Shown: positions 59,701 to 64,000 of the stretch, in pieces
Position numbering within the stretch: position 1 is the stretch's first letter
Layout: the number at the start of each line of letters is the position of its first letter
Assembly: GCA_020445745.1 (NCBI GenBank)
Contig: JAGRGB010000119.1
Coordinates: 1-64,000, forward strand
From: Rhodocyclaceae bacterium
GTDB lineage: Bacteria; Pseudomonadota; Gammaproteobacteria; Burkholderiales; Rhodocyclaceae
Direction of reading: 5' to 3'
Length of the DNA: 64,000 bases
Position numbers and translations under genes: made by a program
Notes under the pieces: model-generated
Told to the model about the DNA's origin: nothing
Databases searched by the model: none
Seen by the model: only the letters and a program-made list of their open reading frames with translations

Positions 59701-60887
59701 AGGCCAGCGCCACCCCGTCTTCCGGCCTCGCGCCGCTCGGGGTCGGACTCAGCGCCAGCGGTTCGTCCGACGTCGATGGCTCGATCGTCCAGTATGCGTG
59801 GGATTTCGGTGACGGCAGCGCCGGCTCCGGTGCCAGCCCGTTCCACACCTACGCCTCGGTCGGCACCTTCGTCGCGACCCTGACGGTCACCGACAACAGT
59901 GGCGCCAGCGCCACCGACAGCGTCACGATCAGCGTCGACGGACATTCCGCAAAGTCGCTGCTGACCACGATCGACATGTCGGTCGGCAAGCTCCGCGGCA
60001 GCTCGACCGTGAATGGCGCGGTCCGGGTGGTGAACGGTCTCGGCGAGCCGCAGCAGAGCGTCATCGTCACCGGCCAATGGACGCTGCCCGACGGCAGCAA
60101 TCTGAACCGGACCCAGTACAGCGATCGCCAGGGAGTCGCCACGTTCAGCGTGCCGGCCGCCGGCGACGGCATCTACGCGCTGCGCGTGGTCAATGCCACG
60201 CTGGCCGGTGCGCTGTTCGACCCGCAGGGCAGCGAGACCGAGGATTCGATCCAACTGGGCGGTGGCGACACGACGCCGCCGGCAGCACCGACCGGCCTCG
60301 TCGCGACCGCCGGTGACGGCCAGGTCTCCCTCGACTGGGCGGACAACGCCGAGGGTGATCTCGCCGGCTACCATGTCGAGCGGGCCACGGACGCTGCGGG
60401 ACCGTTCACGCGGCTGACCGGGGCGAACGGCGTCGGCGCCTCGGCCTACCTCGACGTCGGCCTGAGCAATGGCGTCGCCTACTACTATCGGGTGCTCGCC
60501 TTCGACGGCAGCGGCAACGTGAGCGCTGCCAGCGGTGTCGCCTCGGCGACCCCGACCGGTGGTGGCGGCGGCGCCGCGACCTCGCTGCACGTCGGCGCGA
60601 TCACGCTGTCTACGGCGAACGCCGGCAAGGGCGGCAAGGTGGCGGTCGCGACCGTGAGCATCGTCGACGACTCCGGCAGTCCGGTCAGCGGCGCGACCGT
60701 CAGCGGGCAGTTCTCGGGCAGTTACACCGAAGCCGTCGGCGGCCAGACCGGCGGCGACGGATCGGTGACGCTGCAGACCGCGACCAGCCAGAAGGGCGGC
60801 GTCACCTTCGGCTTCTGCGTCACCGACGTGACGCATGCGCTGCAGTACATGGTCGAAGACAACCTGATGAGCTGCAGTCAGTTCTGA
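56754..60887 (+). CDS. Large secreted PKD/fibronectin III repeat protein (1377 aa)
   Basis: A 1377-residue exported protein of unknown function with a signal peptide (about 1-23). From about 30 to 795 it shows repeats of the type VAWNG..YLVSW and AWDGSDWRVGW, suggesting a beta-propeller-like region. Three PKD domains follow (about 798-883, 887-976, 977-1063), each with the WDFGDG-type core in one form. Two related immunoglobulin-like domains flank a fibronectin III domain (about 1174-1267): one at 1065-1170, and one from 1268 to the end. Such domains occur in surface and matrix proteins. The ATG at 56754 gives a clean signal peptide. The gene has its own sigma54-like promoter and a terminator. 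Confidence 0.88.
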   Translation: MRHPIFARVLAALALLVSLAAEAGLPGLGQLLPNDGTVAVAAGDQVSPEIAAGDESRLAVWADERANPYTYYEYETSFDIYGVRLDAVGVPIEPVAIAINAGLGSQTAPKVAWNGQSREWLVVFRTTTLGGTGFYYDSSLAAVRVAADGSVRDTQPIPIHGLGTGSFAVASDGNGWLVTAVGNDVTYDIVAVRISADGVVLDPPTVSLVPAGGYTGGGALRLASAGGRYLLTFSASDGTRAVLIDTPLAASESLAAGAPFLLLDGAYVSALAARDQGYYIAWNQQRPDFTQTIMGARVSPDGVLLDADGVDLAGAVSPYGNVVTAAWDGSDWRVGWESLAGRQLQLARVDAGTGQPLNPGGSAIAGAKPGPMAGTGAGAVQVLWAQFADNENDIIGVTVGTLADRDGVQALAGISTGEPRQYRSKLAAGTDGYLLAYLEAVAGEFAVRVQPIDALGVPVGPPVELDRGPTLSGPGSPGVAWNGGHYLVSWPSGGNIVARRIAQDGSSPDAAASTVMSNAFGPVNIAALNADFLVVARRFGFTVQNIFPIGARVSGAGQLLDASPILLGDSSVSPYTVYALETVVATVGDNWLAAWHTNVTHDNPLGTSVGVFVDANGGKGNPFEIAGFMSTNGGNFIHRIAIASSGSNALFARSRELTSGVENDLELFLIDPASAEPPARINATPWSGNQYRPSISFDGRDYVVVFQDQKNRLAQQALEQLDARSDLYGMRVATDGSIIDPQGFLIDDSPIGETDPAVASRGSDTLIAASQMRNFDPLTNAVASANYRIGLADVLDGADRFPVAVAGASARSGDVPLTVDFDATGSTDPEGGPISVLWDFADGATSPLANPSHTFDEPGEYPVLLTVIDGTGRSASQAIMVQASAPNVLPVAVASGSPKSLSGPTPFSVQLFATGSYDPDGPLGNIEWRLSDGRLSYGSPAYFTFGNDGSYTATLRVYDSRGAFSEDTLAIEVGGPNQPPTAQASATPSSGLAPLGVGLSASGSSDVDGSIVQYAWDFGDGSAGSGASPFHTYASVGTFVATLTVTDNSGASATDSVTISVDGHSAKSLLTTIDMSVGKLRGSSTVNGAVRVVNGLGEPQQSVIVTGQWTLPDGSNLNRTQYSDRQGVATFSVPAAGDGIYALRVVNATLAGALFDPQGSETEDSIQLGGGDTTPPAAPTGLVATAGDGQVSLDWADNAEGDLAGYHVERATDAAGPFTRLTGANGVGASAYLDVGLSNGVAYYYRVLAFDGSGNVSAASGVASATPTGGGGGAATSLHVGAITLSTANAGKGGKVAVATVSIVDDSGSPVSGATVSGQFSGSYTEAVGGQTGGDGSVTLQTATSQKGGVTFGFCVTDVTHALQYMVEDNLMSCSQF

Positions 60888-60918
60888 GCCCCGCACGGCC
60901 GGCCCGGACGGCGCACGC

Positions 60919-60947
60919 CAAGGCCCGCGACGATGTCGCGGGCCTTG
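60919..60947. terminator. Bidirectional terminator between PKD protein and fba
   Basis: CAAGGCCCGCGAC pairs perfectly over 13 bases with GTCGCGGGCCTTG across a three-base loop. The plus-strand tail is CTTTG, so the T run is short. It lies between convergent genes. Confidence 0.7.
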
Positions 60948-60985
60948 CTTTGCGGTGGTGCGACGGTCGTCGTCGACCGGCCGGA

Positions 60986-62029
60986 TCAGCCTGCCGCGTA
61001 GCGCGCGACCAGCGCGTCGAGGGGCAGTGGCTTGATCCGCGCTGCCTGGCCGGCGCAACCGAACGCCTCGAAGCGGGCGATGCAGATGTCGGCGGCGGCG
61101 TCGCGGGCGGCCTTGAAGAACTTGCGGGGGTCGAACTCGCCCGGCTGCTGGGCCGCCAGGCGACGGATCGCGCCGCTCATCGCGAGGCGCAGGTCGGTGT
61201 CGATGTTTACCTTGCGCACGCCGCTCCCGATGCCCTCGACGATCGCCTCGACCGGCACGCCGTAGGTTTCCCCGATCTCGCCGCCGAACTCGCGGATGAT
61301 CGCCAGCCATTCCTGCGGCACGCTGCTCGAGCCGTGCATCACCAGGTGGGTGTCGGGGATGCGTGCGTGGATTGCCCGGATGCGATCGATGGCGAGGATG
61401 TCGCCGGTCGGCGGGCGGGTGAACTTGTAGGCGCCGTGGCTGGTTCCGATCGCCACCGCCAGCGCGTCGACGCCGGTGGCGGCGACGAAGTCGGCGGCCT
61501 CGGCCGGGTCGGTCAGCAACTGGCTGTGGTCGAGCGTGCCCTCGGCACCGACACCGTCCTCCTCTCCGGCCTGGCCGGTCTCCAGCGAACCCAGGCAACC
61601 GAGCTCACCTTCGACGCTGACGCCGACCGCGTGGGCCATGTCCACCACGCGGCGGGTCACCGCGACGTTGTAGTCGTAGCCCGCCGGCGTCTTCATGTCC
61701 TCCTGCAGCGAGCCGTCCATCATCACGCTGGTGAAGCCCGAGCGGATCGAGCGCTGGCACACCGCCGGGCTGGCGCCGTGGTCCTGGTGCAGGCAGACCG
61801 GGATGTCCGGATGCTGCTCGACCGCAGCCTCGACCATTCGTCGCAGGTAGGGTTCGCCGGCATAGCTGCGGGCACCGGCCGAGGCCTGCAGGATGACCGG
61901 GCTGGCGCAGCGCTCGGCCGCCGTCATGATGGCCTGGATCTGTTCCATGTTGTTGATGTTGAAGGCGGGCACGCCATAGCCGTGGTCGGCGGCGTGGTCC
62001 AGCAGTTGGCGCAGGGCGATCATTGCCAT
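60986..62029 (-). CDS. fba: Fructose-bisphosphate aldolase, class II
   Basis: A zinc-dependent aldolase that interconverts fructose-1,6-bisphosphate with triose phosphates in glycolysis, gluconeogenesis and the Calvin cycle. The 347 residues are typical of the CbbA-like group. Conserved segments are [16 protein letters not shown] near 19-34, the zinc-ligand CLHQDHGAS near 78-86, and [12 protein letters not shown] near 230-241. GGAGA precedes the ATG. It follows pgk by 27 bases on the same strand. Confidence 0.96.
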   Translation of the reverse strand: MAMIALRQLLDHAADHGYGVPAFNINNMEQIQAIMTAAERCASPVILQASAGARSYAGEPYLRRMVEAAVEQHPDIPVCLHQDHGASPAVCQRSIRSGFTSVMMDGSLQEDMKTPAGYDYNVAVTRRVVDMAHAVGVSVEGELGCLGSLETGQAGEEDGVGAEGTLDHSQLLTDPAEAADFVAATGVDALAVAIGTSHGAYKFTRPPTGDILAIDRIRAIHARIPDTHLVMHGSSSVPQEWLAIIREFGGEIGETYGVPVEAIVEGIGSGVRKVNIDTDLRLAMSGAIRRLAAQQPGEFDPRKFFKAARDAAADICIARFEAFGCAGQAARIKPLPLDALVARYAAG

Positions 62030-62056
62030 GAAAATTCTCCTGAAGGCGGGGTCGGC

Positions 62057-63265
62057 TCAGACGGTGGCGCCCGCAAGCCCGTGGCGGGCGTCGAGCAGGG
62101 CGGCGATGGCCGGCAGCGTGCGGCCCTCGAGGAACTCGAGGAAGGCGCCACCGCCGGTCGAGATCATGTCGATGCCGTCGCCGACGTCGAAGCCCGCGAT
62201 CGCCGCCAGGGTGTCGCCGCCACCGGCGATCGAGAAGGCCGGGCTGGCGGCGATGGCCGCCGCCAGGGCGCGGGTGCCGGCAGCAAACGGCGCCAGCTCG
62301 AACACCCCCAGCGGGCCGTTCCAGACGACGGTGCCGCAGCTGGCCAGCGCCGGAGTCAGAGTGGCGCGGCTGGCCGGACCGACGTCGAGGATCATCCAGT
62401 CGTCGGGCACCGCGTCGATGCTGCAGCTGCGGACCTCGGCGTCGGCGCCGAAGCGGTCCGCACAGACCAGGTCGGTGGGCAGCCACAGCCGCGCACCGCG
62501 TTGCGCCAGCCGTTCGCCGATGCGACGGGCCGACGGCATCAGGTCGGCTTCGTACAGCGATGCGCCGACGCCGTGGCCCTGGGCGGCAATGAAGGTATTG
62601 GCGATGCCGCCGCCGACGATCAGCAGGTCGACCTGTTCGGCCAGGCGTTCGAGTACCGCCAGCTTGGTCGACACCTTGGAGCCGCCGACGATGGCCGCGA
62701 GGGGGCGCCGGGGTGCCGCCAGGGCGCGCCCGAGGGCGTCGAGCTCGGCGGCCAGCAGTGGCCCGGCGCAGGCCAGCGGTGCTTCCGTGGCCAGCGCCGA
62801 CAGCGTGCATTCCTTGCGGTGGGCGGTGCCGAAGGCGTCATTGACATAGACATCGACGTAGCGCGCCAGGCGCCGCGCCAGCGCCGGATCGTCCGCCTTC
62901 TCGCCGGGATTCCCGCGGCAGTTCTCGAGCATCACGAGCTCGCCGCACGGTGGCGCGAAGTCGCGATTGCTCCAGTCCTTGACGAGCGGCACCGGCCGCC
63001 CCAGCAGGGATGCCAGCCGGGCCGCCACCGGTGCCAGGCTGTCGCCGGGAGCGAGGGCCCCCTCGGTCGGCCTGCCGAGGTGCGAGGCGATCGCCAGCGA
63101 GGCGCCGCGCTCGAGGCAATGGCGGATGCCCGGCAGGGTCGCCCGGATGCGGCTGTCGTCGGCGACGTCGCCTGCTGCGGTCATCGGCACGTTGAAGTCG
63201 GCGCGCATGAAGACGCGCCTTCCGGCCAGTTCGAGATCGGCCAGGCGGAGGAATGACCGGCTCAT
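62057..63265 (-). CDS. pgk: Phosphoglycerate kinase
   Basis: It transfers phosphate between 1,3-bisphosphoglycerate and ADP in central carbon metabolism. The 402 residues are full length. The N-terminal FMRADFNVPM near 19-28, the hinge-area GGSKVSTKL near 195-203 and the nucleotide-binding GGGDTLAAIAGF near 355-366 are intact. The chosen ATG at 63265 fits the family start and has no ribosome binding site of note. tkt ends 215 bases upstream and fba begins 27 bases downstream. Confidence 0.97.
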   Translation of the reverse strand: MSRSFLRLADLELAGRRVFMRADFNVPMTAAGDVADDSRIRATLPGIRHCLERGASLAIASHLGRPTEGALAPGDSLAPVAARLASLLGRPVPLVKDWSNRDFAPPCGELVMLENCRGNPGEKADDPALARRLARYVDVYVNDAFGTAHRKECTLSALATEAPLACAGPLLAAELDALGRALAAPRRPLAAIVGGSKVSTKLAVLERLAEQVDLLIVGGGIANTFIAAQGHGVGASLYEADLMPSARRIGERLAQRGARLWLPTDLVCADRFGADAEVRSCSIDAVPDDWMILDVGPASRATLTPALASCGTVVWNGPLGVFELAPFAAGTRALAAAIAASPAFSIAGGGDTLAAIAGFDVGDGIDMISTGGGAFLEFLEGRTLPAIAALLDARHGLAGATV

Positions 63266-63480
63266 CTCGTTCCTCCGCTGCAAAGCTGTGGCCGACGCCG
63301 GCGTCGGCCGCATCCGGCCGGGCCGCGACCTTGAAGTCCTGTGCTCATCCTCTGTCTCCGGTTTCAAATGAAAGAATGGATTGGGTCGCGGCGCGCGAAC
63401 GGCCCGGTCGGGGCGTGGCGTGCGGCGGGAGGGAGAAAGCCGCACGGCGATGGACGACCGGTCTGCTGCGGCCGCTGTGA

Positions 63481-64000
63481 TCATGGCGCCGAAACCAGCG
63501 CGCGGGCGGCCTCGGCGACGCGTTCCGGGGTCAGCCCGAAATGCGTCGCGAGCGCGTCAGCCGGCGCCGATTCGCCGAAGCGGGTGATGCCGACGACCGC
63601 CGCGCGGGGCACGCCGGCGAGGTATTTCCACCACAGGTCGGGCTGGGCCGCCTCGACCGCGAGGCGTGGCACATTGTCCGGCAGCACCATCTCCCGCCAG
63701 TCGTCGGGCTGACGGTCGAAGGCTTCGGTGCAGGGCATCGACACGACGCGAACGGCGATGCCTTCGTCTTCGAGCCGCCGCCGCGCAGCGACCGCCAGCG
63801 CCACTTCCGAGCCGGTGGCGACGATCACCAGCCGCGGCCGGCCGCCGCCCGCCTCGGCGAGCACGTAGGCGCCGCGGGCGATGTCGTCGAGCCGCGCCTC
63901 GGCACGATCCTGGTGGGGCAGGCTCTGGCGCGAGCAGGCGATCAGCGTCGGGCCGTCCGCGCGCGCGACGCCGGCCTGCCACGCGGCCTGGGTCTCCACC
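63481..64000 (-). CDS. tkt: Transketolase, C-terminal part, 5' end outside window
   Basis: It moves two-carbon units between sugars in the pentose phosphate and Calvin pathways. Only the last ~173 residues, the C-terminal domain, are present, and the frame runs off the window edge. Recognisable are CSRQSLPH near the edge, LVIVATGSEVALAV and RVVSMPCTEAFDRQ, and the final GITRFGESAPADAL. The stop is TGA at 63483-63481. The identity is clear from this domain. Confidence 0.93.
   Translation of the reverse strand, partial: VETQAAWQAGVARADGPTLIACSRQSLPHQDRAEARLDDIARGAYVLAEAGGGRPRLVIVATGSEVALAVAARRRLEDEGIAVRVVSMPCTEAFDRQPDDWREMVLPDNVPRLAVEAAQPDLWWKYLAGVPRAAVVGITRFGESAPADALATHFGLTPERVAEAARALVSAP

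Noticed and set aside
57102-61598. 1498-residue minus-strand reading frame
   Set aside because: It lies opposite the PKD protein and fba. Its composition is Arg/Gly/Ala-rich without domains, as expected for antisense frames in GC-rich DNA.

Overview
The window is a 64 kb piece of a GC-rich (estimated well above 60%) proteobacterial chromosome. Gene content and order suggest a betaproteobacterium, probably Rhodocyclales (Azoarcus/Thauera/Zoogloea type). Pointers are the dusB-fis-purH-purD run, hemCDXY next to ppc, a tkt-pgk-fba Calvin/glycolysis block, an AlgZ/AlgR pair and type I sulfide:quinone oxidoreductase. This placement is by recognition only; no database search was possible. Housekeeping genes are tightly packed, often with ATGA or GTGA overlaps.

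Layout. 1-3.4 kb: the 3' half of groEL with its terminator, a TctD/TctE-like two-component pair, and tRNA-Phe with a clear sigma70 promoter. 3.4-5.8 kb: a patch unlike the rest, with a lower-GC PIN-like gene, a 22-bp perfect palindrome, a frameshifted integrase remnant, a small orphan ORF and apparently non-coding DNA. This looks like the scar of a mobile element beside the tRNA. 5.8-19.1 kb: five large tightly coupled genes (about 1244, 670, 647, 1267 and 577 aa) with no recognised enzyme or transporter. One appears to carry a DUF6603-type region, one ends in a tectonin-like repeat region, and one has glycine-rich hydrophobic segments. This is my main candidate for an undescribed system.

19.4-26.1 kb: hemA-prfA-prmC-grxD, then an HPr-rel-A type cassette: a twin-arginine-like exported protein, a PqqD-like protein, an HprK-related kinase and a nucleotidyltransferase-fold protein. 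A sigma54-like promoter precedes it. 26-34 kb: fructosamine kinase and a Ser/Thr kinase with a cyclic-nucleotide-type domain; argH; algZ/algR; ppc.

34.6-39.4 kb: the tetrapyrrole block hemC-hemD-hemX-hemY, with hemF convergent downstream. With hemA this covers several steps of heme synthesis. HemX carries a roughly 200-residue Ala/Pro/Glu tail containing a 60-bp tandem repeat. 40-49.5 kb, all on the minus strand: yegP-like, purD, purH, fis, dusB, ubiH, pepP, a YiiX-like hydrolase, and an nrtS / ECF sigma / zinc-finger anti-sigma chain with overlapping ends.

49.7-64 kb: a DUF3422 membrane protein, sqr, an orphan branched-chain-type periplasmic binding protein followed by a membrane GGDEF/EAL protein with both active-site motifs, and a 1377-aa secreted PKD/FN3 protein behind a second sigma54-like promoter. 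Then fba, pgk and the 3' end of tkt on the minus strand. gap, often found between tkt and pgk, is absent here. Many long antisense reading frames exist because of the high GC, and they were discarded.
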